DNA of 64,000 bases from Arion vulgaris (GCA_020796225.1 CM036758.1:29585099-29649098), one strand, 5' to 3'. Counted from the stretch's first letter, positions 11,240-22,600 are shown. A program made the numbers and translations. The notes: a model not told the origin generated them from the sequence alone.

Positions 11240-11545
11240 TCTTGATTTTTAGAGCAGTAAAAACTGTTATAAGAAACAGAAGAATGAGATATGTTGGGCA
11301 CACCTTGAGGAGAAATGAACAGCGAATAGAAAAGCAGGCATTGAAGTGGGATGCAAAGGGTTCAAGAAAGAGAGGTCGACCTAAGGAGACCCTGAAACGA
11401 ACTTTGCTGAGAGAGGCAGGAAATATCGGTCTCAGTTCCATGGAGGAGATTGAGCGAGTTGCCCAGGATAGAGCGGTATGGAGAAATTACTTGCAGGCCC
11501 TATGTAACGTATAACGGTACGAGAGGAATTATTATTATTATTATT
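11240..11545 (+). mobile_element. LINE A 3' end inserted in the RNase H LINE
   Basis: The best preserved LINE A tail: RNRRMRYVGHTLRRNEQRIE, KQALKWDAKGSRKRGRP, KETLKRTLLREAGNIGLSS, MEEIERVAQDRAVWRNYLQA, LCNV, stop, then a short UTR and an (ATT)n tail at about 11526-11545. This frame is open. It splits the reading frame of the older RNase H LINE. No clear TSD is visible. The open frame suggests a younger insertion than the other LINE A copies. Confidence 0.88.
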
Positions 11546-11547
11546 CA

Positions 11548-11950
11548 TTACTGACAGGGCATCAGTAAGAAATTCCAGGTTTTCATTTACTTGTTCCTCT
11601 GACACTATGGCTTCTGCTACCGCTTTTAGGGCATCTGCCTCTGCTCTGTAATTGCTGGAGAACCTTCCTGTCGCTAATTTTAGCTTCCTGAGTTTCATGT
11701 CACTGAGCACTATGAGGGCTCCTCCTCCTCCATTTTAAGTTGCATTTGCTGCAGACCCATCTGTGTATACATGGGTCCATCTGCTGTTAGGAAAGTGTTC
11801 CTTTAGGTACTCGGTGGCCAGAAATTTTCTTTCTTCACTTGTTTGTTGGTTTTTGCCTGCTATCCCTGTGATGTTCTCATTCAGCTCTGGGAATTTTATA
11901 TCTTTCCATATATGTCTTGTGTTGGTATATGATATTTGACATTTCAAATA
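11548..11950 (-). pseudogene. RNase H LINE, N-terminal half of RNase H domain
   Basis: Minus-strand frames contain SRWTHVYTDGSAANAT (RNase H 'YTDGS' with its first catalytic Asp), NGGGGALIV, NYRAEADALKAVAEAI (second acidic residue, Glu) and EFLTDALS (third, the 'TDS' Asp). The domain then breaks off at LINE A and resumes at 11239 with the 'CGIPGNETAD' end. One in-frame stop follows ANAT. Confidence 0.88.
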
Positions 11951-12600
11951 GAAAAATAAATTTTGAAAACATGTATAAAAACAGAAAACAGTGGTAAACT
12001 AGTTTCTCAGCGAAACCAAAGGATCCGGACCAGACCAGAGTCTAAATGTCTGGCAGGACAAAATTACAGATAATTTGAAGTTTCCCGTAGTCTGAGAAAT
12101 TTTAGCCAGATTGACTGTTCGTGTGGTGTATTAATAACACCATCACTAAACGATTTTTATATATAGAAACTTTTGGATGTCCGCGGCAGCAAAATATATT
12201 TAATAGGGGGTCCTCAGTAATGCAATGTATGGGAACCGCTGACCTACAGTAATGCTTTGTGTATAAACTTCACACAAAGATGTGTCATTTTCGTTCCAGT
12301 GTTTTCCCAGTGTTGTTTCTCTGGGCCAGTAAGTTTGTCACAGTATATCGTATTTGGGTCAGTCTTAAACTATGTCTCCTGGCAGTCTGGAGCTCCTATC
12401 CTCGTGAATGCATGACTGAATCATCAATCTTGTATTATTTATACATGCGACTTTTAAAGTCGATTATATAGTGTTCTGTGGTGCGCATTGATACCTAATA
12501 TATTCATTTTTTTTGTAGTCATCTTATATTGGTACTGCTCGCTTTCTGATTGACTGCATTAATCTTCTTCTCAGTGGCAGTACACAAACTCCGTTGCACT
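11951..12600. other. Unassigned; possible hAT-type terminal sequence near 12200-12241
   Basis: ggggtcctcagtaatgcaat and gggaaccgctg at 12208-12241 look like the right end of a hAT-type element. No coding sequence seen. Confidence 0.3.
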
Positions 12601-12611
12601 GGCGAGTGTCA

Positions 12612-12790
12612 TATATATTTTCAAGCAAAGAAATTATTTTTAAAATAACTAATTACACTGCATACACTAAACGTTGTTTATCATCAAAAACAATGTCTTT
12701 TTCAACATGTGGCCAAATTGTATGACAATATGTTTGTTAGTTTTTTCTGTTAATTTAAAAAAAAAAAGACAACCCTTGTTCTGGGTGGGT
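12612..12790. mobile_element. Single arm of the foldback element
   Basis: Matches the right arm of the palindromic element at 56385-57055: ttgtttatcatcaaaaacaa, caacatgtggccaaattgt, atgacaatatgtttgttag and the end cttgttctgggtgggtct. Only one arm is present. Confidence 0.85.
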
Positions 12791-12884
12791 CTCCCGCCTA
12801 AAGTTACAAAGATGTTTTCCGAAATAGGCTATTTTTCATTTATTTATTGCTTGTATACAGGGCCATTCGTTGTTATGATAGGGA

Positions 12885-12956
12885 GAGGTGGCCGCATTAG
12901 GCGGGACCGTAAGGATGCGGCCGCATTAGGCGGGACCGTAAGGAAGCGGCATAAGC
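12885..12956. repeat. 28-bp tandem duplication
   Basis: gcattaggcgggaccgtaag occurs twice. Confidence 0.85.
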
Positions 12957-14480
12957 ACAGACATTAAAATACATTTAGAACTATTCAATAATTAAAAATC
13001 TTTACGCAACGCTTTTCTGTATTGGTCTATGTTATTCCGATATTGATGTATACGATTTAGTATTCGTACATTTTGTGCTATTTTTTAAAATCACAATCTA
13101 AGGTTATTTTAAAGAAAAAACATTATGGGGCGGCACTTCGAAGAGTTGCATCACACTAAGAAAATATACCGCACGGTCCTGCTTGTATATCCCATAACTT
13201 TCACCCATATATACGTTCTATGCTACCTAAACTTCCGAAGAAATTATGTCTCTTCGGTGTGACACGTTTACCGTTGTTTTATTGTGAAGTGTTTTGTTTA
13301 CACCTGTTGCCTTTGCCAACTTATCGTTACTGGACTCTGAAAAATATTAGTCACCTTCTGAGTAATAAGTTTACCGTTACTGATTTCAAAAAAGTATATT
13401 TCGTACCTGTCTGCTGAATATACTGTTGTATTGAGAACATGTTTCCTACAGCATGCTAGGTAAAGTAACAGCTGTTGACTGGAGAAGATGTGTGTCTCAC
13501 CTTCCAAGTATGTTTACCACTTGTAGTAGTAGGCATCTTTCTCGAGAGAGAGAACATAAGAGTTGTGGTGCTGGATAAATACTTCACTGCTCTGTTGGTG
13601 AATTGAAACTGAAGCAGGAGTAAAAGTCTCTGTTACAATTATTACACCTAAATGGTGAGCCAGGTCTCTTGACATAAGAGGGCATGTAAATGTCAAGTCT
13701 TTTTTCATGCTTGTTTGATCAGACTGTGCTAACAATACAACAGTCCATACATCCTATCGCCATGTGCATCTGTCTTTGGAAACAGTTTCCCTGTGTGTAT
13801 GTATTATATCAAGCGACATCACATCTTACAGACATCCTTATATCATCACATCTGGGGTCTTCTTGTTGGTCTCGTCCTGGAGTATAGCTCTCTATAAGGT
13901 GATACTTGGGTATTCAAACATCTTCCTTGCGCGAGATATGGCCCAGACGCTAAAGACGTCTCAGGTAGAGGAGAGTGTACATTGTAGGATTTCTTGCTTT
14001 TTCAAGTGTTTGTTTAAATCTCACCAGCAGGTTTCTCAAATTCTACTGCTTCGGTCTGTTCCTGGAAAGGCTATTCAAGCACCAACTAACATTTGTGATA
14101 AAATACTGGAAACAGCAGTTACCCCGTATATGCCTTACTGTTGGATTAACAAGGCACCATAAGCTGCTTCCGGAGGTGTGAGCCATCTTCGCGTCTCACT
14201 AGGCTGCTTCCTCCTGTCCAAGTAGGTCTGCACACCCCCTCTCCCTGTCAGTAAGATGCTGTATCGCCACGGTTAACCTGCTCTAGGAAGTGGCTGTAGT
14301 TTTCCAGTGAATGATAGTAATCGGTCCACAAACTACTTCCCACACACAAAATTACTCTCCTCATGAAAGGTTGGCTGAGCTAGATCTCTATTGCCGTCTG
14401 TTCTTTGCTCGGGCAAGCTAGCCTATTTTGTTTGTCTTTGTTTTTTCAGTTCACCACTTGTTGACCATTCCTTATTTCTT
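12957..14480. other. No recognised element
   Basis: Frames up to 132 codons (13764-14162) show no recognisable domain or codon bias. The text around 13900-14100 has fewer stops and a higher GC content than its surroundings and could be an old LINE coding remnant, but I could not identify a motif. Confidence 0.35.
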
Positions 14481-14729
14481 ACGTCAAGACGTTTATTGAC
14501 ATTCTGCTAAATTTACATCAAGACATTTAGTGGTGTTCTGCTTAATTTACATCAAGACATTTAGTGGTGTTCTGCTAAATTTACATCAAGACGTTTATTG
14601 GTGTTCTGCTAAATTTACATCAAGACGTTTATTGGTGTTCTGCTAAATTTACATCAAGACGTTTATTGCTGTTCTGCTAAATTTACATCAAGACGTTTAT
14701 TGGTGTTCTGCTAAATTTACATCAAGACT
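14481..14729. repeat. Minisatellite, 34-35 bp x ~7
   Basis: Unit contains acatcaagacgtttattggt and gttctgctaaattt. Confidence 0.95.
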
Positions 14730-14789
14730 GCGGTTTTTGCGAATATCGTACCAGTTCTTCCTATTTCGCCATGCACTATTGTTCGAATT

Positions 14790-14855
14790 TGCTCTCTCTC
14801 TCTCTTTGTCTCTCTCTCTTTCTCTCTCTCTCTCACTCTCACTCTCACTCTCTAG
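14790..14855. repeat. (TC)n low-complexity tract
   Basis: Runs of tctctctct and cactctcac. Confidence 0.9.
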
Positions 14856-14961
14856 TCAGTGACAATCTCCAACTTGTTTGGTTCGATTCTTTAAGGATTA
14901 TAGCCTCTTGAAGTCAAGACACGACACTTTCAACCTATTAGCAAGTTTATTTATTGTTATA

Positions 14962-15238
14962 TGAATAGTTAGTGTTAGATACTTGACTGAATAGTTAATG
15001 TTACATAATTGACAGAATAGTTAGTGTTAGATACTTGACAGAATAGTTAGTGTTAGATACTTGACAGAATAGTTAGTGTTAGATACTTGACAGAATAGTT
15101 AGTGTTACATACTTGACAGAACAGTTAGTGTTAGATACTTGACTGAACAGTTAGTGTTAGATACTTGACTGAACAGTTAGTGTTACGTACTTGACTGAAT
15201 AGTTAGTGTTAGATACTTGACAGAATAGTTAGTGTTAT
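14962..15238. repeat. Minisatellite, 26 bp x ~11
   Basis: Unit approximates gaatagttagtgttagatac + ttgaca. Confidence 0.95.
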
Positions 15239-15384
15239 AAACTTGTCTCAAAAACATATACTCAAATTTTACACAACGTTTTGTAGACGACAAATGTGAA
15301 GAGAAAGACAAAGTAAACGTTATTCTTTGTTTGACTAATATATTTATATAGTAGAAACACCAAAATTTAATATCAAAATAAATA

Positions 15385-15885
15385 ACACAACACTGAAACA
15401 AGTCCATCGATTCAAGTATCTAGGAACATTCCTAACATCAGATAGAAGAAGTACAACAGAGATTAGGAGTAGAATAGCTCAAACGAAAGCAGCTTTTATG
15501 AAAATGAGGAACACACTATGCGTGAATTCACTATCAATAACATTCCGAAAACGAGTACTCCAGTGTTATATTGAACCAATACTTATGTATGGCAGCGACT
15601 CATGGACAATGAACAAACAGTCAATAAGATCATTGGAACCCACAGAGATGTGGTGTTACAGAAGAATGATGAAAATTCCATGGATAGCAAAGAAAACAAT
15701 TGAGGAAGTTTTAAATCAAGCCTGCACAAAAAGAAACCTTATCAAAAGATTAAGACAATCAAGGTTTTTGGGGCATATAATGCGAAGAGAAGATTTAGAA
15801 CATGTGGTGACAACAGGTAAAATTCAGGGAGGAAGAGATCGTGGAAGACAGAGGAAGAAGATGTTGGATGACCTGACACCATAGT
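15385..15885 (+). pseudogene. LINE C, reverse transcriptase C-terminus
   Basis: The main frame (15498-15884) contains RKRVLQCYIEPILMYGSDSW (the 'P.L.YGSETW' block), SLEPTEMWCYRRMMKIPW, RQSRFLGHIMRREDLEHVVT and a basic GGRDRGRQRKKMLDDL tail. The upstream part (IQVSRN/YLGTFLTSDRRST) is in the same frame but starts before the first ATG. Post-catalytic segment of a 5'-truncated RTE-like LINE. Related copies are at 39590-39905, 42600-42870, 42925-43458 and 53720-53960. Confidence 0.87.
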
Positions 15886-15889
15886 TCGA

Positions 15890-16570
15890 CACAAGATCGA
15901 CGTCAAAACTGATTACATGCACCAAGCATAGAGAGTTGTGGTGATACATGATCGCCTACGCCTGCTGACATGACACTTAATTGATTGAAAGTTATAGTTG
16001 TTGATCTGTACATCAACTTATTTACATGAAACAACACAGTGTCATTGACCTTAGTTTTTGTTTGAACTGTTGAGAATCAGTCTGACATATATTCTAGAAA
16101 TATGATATTCTGTATTCATAATTCTCACAAAACGATTTTCTTGCGAGATAATGTTTGTGTACTGTAACATGAAAGAAATGATGTTAAAAACATTAATAAA
16201 CCAAAGCAAACTATTTTCATCTAATAATCCCCAACCATTAAAACGTTATAACCACGCATCTTTGAACGTTGGATAATTGTATACAACATTTATATAATGA
16301 AGATAAATAGAGAAAAAATGTTAGATAACCAACTTCTCTTTAGCTAGCTCAAAAGATGCATATTCACATTTTTGTTTATGGAATATTACTTCACTAGAAT
16401 AAGAACTTTGTGCTCGGGCTGATGTATTATTTGTTAGTAATATTTTCTTGTTAGTTACATGTTTCATTGATGTTTGAAAGTAAATATCGTGATTATATCT
16501 TTGCCTGTTATCTTTGATTTTATCTATGTACACATACGTACATAGACACATGTCACATACACATACATAT
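15890..16570. other. Unassigned AT-rich sequence
   Basis: No domain recognised; includes a short cacatacg/catacata run near 16527-16570. Confidence 0.4.
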
Positions 16571-16574
16571 GTAT

Positions 16575-16830
16575 ATATCTCAAGTAGTAGCATGTCCCTT
16601 GCGAAACTCATCACAGCCCGCCTGAAAAGCTCTATGTCTCTTGCAAGTTCTCCTGCTTCTTCCAGCGTCATGTTCAAGGTTTCTTTGATGTCCTGCTACC
16701 ATCTTCGTCTTAGTCGTCCCTTGCCTCGTTTTCCAGGAATCATGCCTTCCATTACCTTTCTCTTCAGACCACTGTGGCGGTTAATGTGGTCAAAATATTT
16801 CATCTTCCGGGACATGATGTTATTTATGAG
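16575..16830 (-). pseudogene. LINE C-terminal tail fragment
   Basis: Minus-strand translation: MSRKMKYFDHINRHSGLKRK, VMEGMIPGKRGKGRLRRRW, QDIKETLNMTLEEAGELARD, IELFRRAVMSFA. This is the 'K..WFGH..R...L...GKR.RGR...W...A.D...WR' order typical of LINE C-termini. One stop falls after RRRW. It differs from families A-D and is probably a separate family. Confidence 0.8.
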
Positions 16831-17086
16831 CAAATGCTCTTGATATTCAGGTATTGTAGGATGTCTGTGTATATATCTACCTATCGGTATTTATGTAAAA
16901 GTAAAGAAATCCGTTTTCATACCTGCATCATGCTCGCCTTCCAGTACTTTTCTGGAACTCAATTTAGGATGTGTCGACCTGAGAGCCATTGCGGTCAAAA
17001 ATAAATTGCATTCCCACTGTAGAATTGACTCCAGACGATGCTTAAGAAGTGAAAATACCACTACAATAATGCAGCTTTCGTTGTTA

Positions 17087-17195
17087 TATCTAGTAACCAA
17101 CGTATATATCTAGTAACCAACGTATATGTCTAGTAACCAACGTATATATCTAGTAACCAACGTATATATCTAGTAACCAACGTATATATCTATTG
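17087..17195. repeat. Tandem repeat, 20 bp x 5-6
   Basis: Unit cgtatatatctagtaaccaa. Confidence 0.92.
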
Positions 17196-17299
17196 GGAGA
17201 ACACATGGTTATTCACAAAAGTGCAATATCGATGTTCCTATCATATCAACCAATGATAATTTACACATTGTTACCTCATGGAACGGAGATGTGTGTATT

Positions 17300-17575
17300 G
17301 CTTGTTAATCTCTCTCTCTTTAGCCTGTTATGCCCTTGGCGTTTAGGGCAGCAACAAACACACACCATTCTTCTCTATTCATGGCCTTCCTCTGTATTGT
17401 TTTCCAGCTATGATTCATTTCTTACAGTTCTTGCTCTATAGTTCTCCTTCAGGTTGTCTTGGGTCTTCCACGTTTTCGTTTACCCTCTGGAGTCCATCTC
17501 AGTGCAGTTTTCGTGTCAGAGCCAGTCTCCATGCGCATCACATGCCCGATCCATCTCCAGCGTCGTCTTCAAATG
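17300..17575 (-). pseudogene. LINE D, RT C-terminal tail
   Basis: Minus-strand translation: RWRWIGHVMRMETGSDTKTA, LRWTPEGKRKRGRPKTT, stop, RRTIEQEL, NHSWKTIQRKAMNREEW, FVAALNAKGITG. This is a classic LINE tail (basic GKRKRGRP, then 'W..V..A.DR..W...V.AL'). Two in-frame stops. Related to 1795-2012. Confidence 0.85.
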
Positions 17576-17805
17576 AACTACTTACCGATTAATAAAACAA
17601 GACAGATTTTATTTAATATCGAAATACAAAATTGATATTTTTGGTAGTGTACGTTTACAAGCCATCATATTAGTAGTTCCATGCACTTCGAACACAAGAT
17701 CAATCTTGTTGAACTTTCAACTCAATGACCCGAAGATAATCAGATTTAACAATAGTTTTGTATTTACTTGATACACTAATATATTAGATACTGTATGTAC
17801 AAGTT
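17576..17805. other. Unassigned short interval
   Basis: No motif recognised. Confidence 0.35.
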
Positions 17806-17809
17806 GTAC

Positions 17810-17930
17810 AAGTACTGGCAGAAGGGCAAAGTGGGGAGTGTGTTTAACCAGGAAGTCACATGAACCATCAGTATGCGTACCCTTCGATATATGTTGGAGG
17901 AGACTGAACATCTAGTCTCCCATGAGTGTA
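17810..17930 (+). pseudogene. 3' end of the RNase H LINE family of 20470-21170
   Basis: Its reverse complement shares gtgctcagtctc-like, gcatactgatggttc and ttaaacacac blocks with 20506-20610, so it is the same 3' end in the opposite orientation. Confidence 0.65.
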
Positions 17931-17995
17931 TGACGTCGGTTCAATAAGAAATATAATACATAACTCAATACAGTGCTAACATCAACATTCAGGGT

Positions 17996-18200
17996 TTGTC
18001 CATCATCATTGAAGGTGTGCACAGCATCATCATTGAAGGTGTGCACATCATCATTGAAGGTGTGCACGTCATCATTAAAGGTATGTACATCATCAGTGAA
18101 TGTGTGTACATCATCATTGAAGGTGTGTACATCATCATTGAAGGTGTGTACATCATCATTGAAGGTGTGTACATCATCATTGAAGGTGTGCACATCATCA
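17996..18200. repeat. Minisatellite, 21 bp x ~10
   Basis: Unit atcatcattgaaggtgtgc + ac. Because 21 is a multiple of three, all frames without a stop stay open (for example HTFNDDV on the minus strand). Confidence 0.96.
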
Positions 18201-18214
18201 TCATAACTGTGAGC

Positions 18215-19475
18215 TGTGATAAATATTTTAAAAAATATATTACAGGGGTTTCCAATATAAAATGCTAGATCAGATCAGCTCATAACTGCTACAATGAATG
18301 TAAACATGAGCTGAGTTATCAATAATGTGCAATAACAATCAATAACTCTAACAGAATGAACCTATATAATCTGGTTTAATAGTTGTTTCTAGCTTGATAT
18401 ATGTAACGTTAACAATTCAAAGTGCTCATTATATATTCAAAAACTGTGTGTTACTTGAGCGATCTGCTTCAAATCCAGACGACAGTACACACACTCCATA
18501 GCAGCTGTTGCGGATTATTAAAAATAAAACATAACAAAGTAATAAAGGAACAAATGGTAACTAGCATTATTTTAGTAGAAAAATATGTTACAAACATAAT
18601 AATAATAAATGTTATTTGTTGAACATTTTGAGTCAACCCTCATATAGAAATAATGAAATATTAATAAGTTACAGTAACTATAAAACAACTAGGTCATCGT
18701 AAATTCAGAACTAAAATGCTGGTAAGAGTAATTTGTAAATCTGTTCAGTCCCAGCTGTTATCATCAATATTTAGAAAATATCTAATTTTAGAGAAATTAT
18801 TCAATATGTAAATATGTAATATCACACTGTAATGAAGAAATCGAACAGACGTGAGGGAGGCAAACAATGGTTATATTGCGACATACAAGCCGTGTCGTAA
18901 GAGCCGACTAAGGTATGGTTCAACTTGCTGTTGGCTACCCCATTAGGTAACAAACTTTAGCTATAAAATCTAACCAACACAAAGAAACCTGTCAAATACA
19001 AGGAAAATAATCACTAAGGAAACAAAGAGAAAAATAGGCTCTCCTAGAAGTAGTATGATTCGATCCTGAGACAGCCGCAAGGGATTTGCATCAGGTATTA
19101 TTTTCCGTTCGCCTAGGTAAAGCTACAGAATTGTCACCTGGACCGTTAGAAGCATGTTTGCATTGGGAAAGACAGAACAGACTGCAAAGATATCAAATAC
19201 TTCGAGATTGGCATACTGGGATTGTGTGAAACTAGTTTTAACGATGCAGACATGCAGCTTCTAAACAAAGGAGAAAAAACACTTTTCTAATGCCATATGT
19301 AAGAAAATGTCTCACAACGGGAAGATGTAACTTTAATGCTATCTAATGAGGCAGAGAAAGCACTTTTAAAGTAAGAAGCAGTGAGTCCTAGAATAATTAC
19401 ATCAATATTCAAAACTACCAACAATAAAATATTCTTGAATATGACTCAGTGATATGCATCTAACTTCAACTTCAT
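18215..19475. other. Mostly unassigned; distant repeat D motif near 18890
   Basis: At 18880-18960 the segment gtgtcgtaagagccgactaa resembles the reverse complement of the ctcagtcgtctcttacga core of repeat D. The remainder is AT-rich with no gene seen. Confidence 0.4.
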
Positions 19476-19479
19476 TATT

Positions 19480-19645
19480 GGCTATGCTGAACACTTGTAA
19501 CATAGTGTTGGCCAGAAAATCGTTCTTATGAGATTTGTTTTAGTTTTCAGCGGTATTTCTTTATGTGACAACAGTGGTGTTAACTGTCCCAGTACCTGGT
19601 TAGCTTTTGTGCATTGATTTCCTTATCGATACTTTCGTCTGCAGT
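19480..19645 (-). pseudogene. Short RT fragment, same family as 21340-21640
   Basis: Nearly matches 21338-21490 over acacttgtaacrtagtgttg and ggtgttaactgtcccagtac. Minus-strand product is the 'DKEIN.R...N.VLGQL.PLL' block. It carries a small insertion. Confidence 0.75.
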
Positions 19646-19659
19646 CAGCAATCAGAGAA

Positions 19660-20030
19660 ATGGCAACATCCAAATTTTGATCGATGTTTAACATGTCAAG
19701 ATAGGAACTGACAACATAGACTATGAAGAGATCATGGAGAAATATGGGCAAGTGGTAATGATCGAAAACGAAGTACAATTCCCCACTTTCTGCTCAGCAA
19801 ACCAATGCGTCATAGGAGGACGTGATATTTCATATAAGGAATACATAAAGTAACGTAGGTATCACCAGACCACAGAAACGAAGATATCATTGACTACATT
19901 ATCTGTGTCAACAATAAATTCAGATCATATCTACACAATGTAAGAATTCTTAGTGATGCAGAGCTATATTCTGATACTCATTTGCTGATAGTCAAATTAA
20001 GTCGATGTTTAAGCGAAACGTAGATAACCT
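19660..20030 (+). pseudogene. LINE endonuclease (APE-type) C-terminal fragment
   Basis: The only endonuclease-domain piece in the window. Translation in shifted frames gives NIDYEEIMEKYGQVVMIENE, FPTFCSANQCVIGG, VSPDHRNEDIIDYIICVNNK, FRSYLHNVRILSDAELYSDT and HLLIVKLSRCL. The 'SPDHR....IDY' and 'SD.HLL...L' blocks are characteristic of the apurinic-like endonuclease of LINEs; the usual SDH is read here as SDT-H. Stops and frameshifts (near 19850) make it non-functional. No RT follows directly. Confidence 0.8.
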
Positions 20031-20120
20031 CATAGACACCAATACAAAGAAGGAGGATACGTCAGGAATCAAGAATGTACTGATCTTCTTGTGTGTTTTA
20101 ATGAACTTTGTTTAAAGGGT

Positions 20121-20363
20121 TTTAAGCCGAAGGATTGACTTCATTGCACCGGGTTTTACCCCATATGGCTCGGTCCTCTCCGCAGAAATGGCACGCCACC
20201 TGCCGAGAGTATTGCACAAAGCACGAACTCCGTAGCTCCGACAACAATCCTAGGGTCTCTGGAAAAACTGCACTCGTGAACAGAAGGCCGTGGTCCGGAA
20301 TCGAACCCACGACCTTCGACTCGCAAGGCAAAGGACTTAACCACTCAGCCACAGAGATCCCCA
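20121..20363 (-). mobile_element. SINE1 copy, full length
   Basis: Best preserved SINE1. On the minus strand: A box tggctgagtggttaag, B box gggttcgattcc, then a body through gagttcgtgctttgtgcaat to gtgcaatgaagtcaatcc. The tRNA-like head resembles a class II (Leu/Ser-like) tRNA, but there is no complete cloverleaf, so it is not a tRNA gene. Confidence 0.9.
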
Positions 20364-20469
20364 AATAAACTTTGTAAGCTGGTATTTGTTTTCTAACCTC
20401 TTCTAAGGCACCTCAACTCCGTCGTTATGATTTTCATCTCATTAGCTGCTGTTATTGGTTATTGGTTAC

Positions 20470-21170
20470 TAAACTGACGTCATTGCACTCCGGGCAGATC
20501 CATAGGTGCTCAGTCTCTCCCAACAGATATCGAAGAGTATGCATACTGATGGTTCCTGTGGCTCGCTGATTAAACACACCTCTCACTCTGCCTTCATTCA
20601 TCCAGTTCGACTTGAACAACGGGTAACTCCAAACTGCCTAAATCGCTTGATCGATTCAACATCGATTTTAGTGTCCTCATCCAACAGACAGTCGCGAAGA
20701 GACCGAAGAATATCCCTTATCCATCTTCAACTCCCCAACAATCGATGCTGTTGACGCAAGCATGTCCGCTCTCTCATTACCGTAAACACCCGCATGCCCA
20801 GGACAGTATATCCACGTAAGCCGCTGGAGGTTAGAAACTTCTATAGACAACATCCACTCACACCGAAACCTGCCCTTCTGGATCTTGTGAAGCATCGACT
20901 GAGAGTCAGATACAACAACTGCCCCAGTAAATAAAGTCCCATCGATCCAATGAAGGGCAGCAGTAACAGCCTCAACCTCCATCCCCATACTAGAAGTAGT
21001 TGTCCTGTATGCCCCACTTCGCTCTGCAACAACCCTACCATGCGCATTAGCCAATAAACCCCAGCCGGACTTCTCACCACGTTGAACCGACCCATCGGTA
21101 TATACAACGTCATCATCCCTTGCATTATCTACTATCAGCTGCTTAACTGCGAGATCAGCCTTCATGTTAC
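20470..21170 (-). pseudogene. LINE RNase H domain and C-terminus
   Basis: A 162-codon minus-strand frame (20677-21165) covers nearly a full RNase H domain: VVYTDGSVQRGEKSGWG (first Asp), SSMGMEVEAVTAALHWI (Glu), AVVVSDSQSMLHKIQKG (Asp) and LTWIYCPGHAGVYGNERADM (His plus last Asp). All four catalytic positions are visible. Downstream, after a stop, decayed frames contain SVCILFDICWERLSTYGSA, the equivalent of 'L..ILRR..EHLW.CP'. Sequence style matches LINE copies I know from gastropods. 5' end truncated. Confidence 0.88.
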
Positions 21171-21337
21171 CCCAATCTCTTCATTCTCTTCCAAGAGTAA
21201 TGATAACGTTGAGATAGTTGGTCATGCTACCATCTGTTGGGATCCAATCTTCCCCGATTGGTAGGGTCGCAACCGTAGTCACCTGGCCAATTGTTCTCTC
21301 AACATGGGCCATCCACGACATGCCACGCTTATTGTTA

Positions 21338-21640
21338 TTGGCTATGTTGAACACTTGTAACGTAGTGTTGGCCAGAAAATCGTTGTTATGAGTATTTCTT
21401 TATGTGATAACAGTGGTGTTAACTGTCCCAGTACCTGGTTATCTTGTGTGCATCGATTGTTGATTTCCTTATCGATACTTTCGTCTGCAGTGAAAATCTC
21501 CCCTAAGTAGTTGTACTCAATGGTTTGTTTAATTGCTACGTTCTGGCGTTTTATTGTAAGGTTTTCTGGTTGTCTGCTTATCGCCATTGTCTCTGTCTTT
21601 ATTATATTTATGTTCATGTTGTACTCATTCCCCCTTGATG
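21338..21640 (-). pseudogene. LINE reverse transcriptase fragment
   Basis: The minus-strand frame starts YNMNINIIKTETMAISRQPE and continues with NYLGEIFTADESIDKEIN and VLGQLTPLLSHKEIL. This is the 'N..KT..M.....YLG..FT.D......I..RI' region just after the YxDD catalytic motif, which is not included. RTE-like by motif. Confidence 0.82.
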
Positions 21641-22050
21641 TTAACTAAGCTCAAATGGTCAAAAAGCAAATATAACCATCATCCAAGCCACTAGAACAAC
21701 GCAAAACGAAAACAGAAATCCACGACACTAGTCAACAACCCGGTTACAGAGTGTGACAACAACAGAAAAAAGAAGAAAGAAGTTGAGCATGATGAAAGTT
21801 TGACTTGATTTCTTAATTTATTGAATGTTATTTTTACTAATCACAATTCTTCGATATTGCACTTTCCATGTTTCTTGAACTTCTTAATCTTTTCTCTCCT
21901 ATAGTAACTTTAAATTCTTCATTATTTTTTATATCTTTTTTTCTGTATCATGTTGTATCAAGATATGATTGATTTGTAGCAGTTTCAAAAAAGTGGCCAA
22001 CGAAAGTGCACTGCTTTTTTAATTACTTTTCTCTTGCGTTTTTAGTGAAC
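21641..22050. other. Unassigned AT-rich sequence
   Basis: No element recognised. Confidence 0.4.
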
Positions 22051-22059
22051 TGGAAAATT

Positions 22060-22600
22060 GATCACTCTTAGAACTGGTCAGTCTCGAGATATTATCAGAA
22101 CTGATCACTTAAAGGACATGTCACTTTATCAATATGTCACATTAAGTACAGGATGTTTATAGACTGATAAGTTTATGAACTGATTACTTTATAGATTAAA
22201 CACTTTGTTGATTGGTAATTTTATGTTGTGTTATGTGAGGACTAGTCACTATATGAAAAGGTCACTTAGCGAATAAATTGTTCTCTGGACTGGTCACTTT
22301 CTGGACTGGTTACTTTATCGATTTTATTTGTAACTTTACAAACAGGACCATTCATGGATTTCACTTTGTGAACTGGTCAATTTATGAACTGGTCATACTA
22401 TGGCTTGGTCACTTTATGACTTGGTCACTTTATGACTTGGTCACTTTATGACTTGGTCACTTTATGACTTGGTCACTTTATGACTTGGTCACTTTATGAC
22501 TTGGTCACTTTATGACTTGGTCACTTTATGGCTTGGTCACTTCATGGATTGATTAATTTAAAGACTACCAACTTTTGTTACTTGTTATTTTAAAGACAGT
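22060..22600. repeat. Tandem repeat, 16 bp, degenerate edges
   Basis: A clean core at 22385-22545 has ~10 copies of tcactttatgacttgg. From about 22060 the same theme (gaactggtcactttat) recurs with irregular spacing and divergence, suggesting an old array with a recently re-amplified core. Confidence 0.88.

Noticed and set aside
13764..14162. 132-codon plus-strand frame
   Set aside because: No recognisable domain, no start or splice context; kept only as unassigned sequence.
17973..18268. Four overlapping open frames on both strands
   Set aside because: All arise from the 21-bp minisatellite.
20121..20363. tRNA gene
   Set aside because: A and B boxes are present, but no full cloverleaf can be drawn, and the same head plus body recurs as a dispersed SINE.
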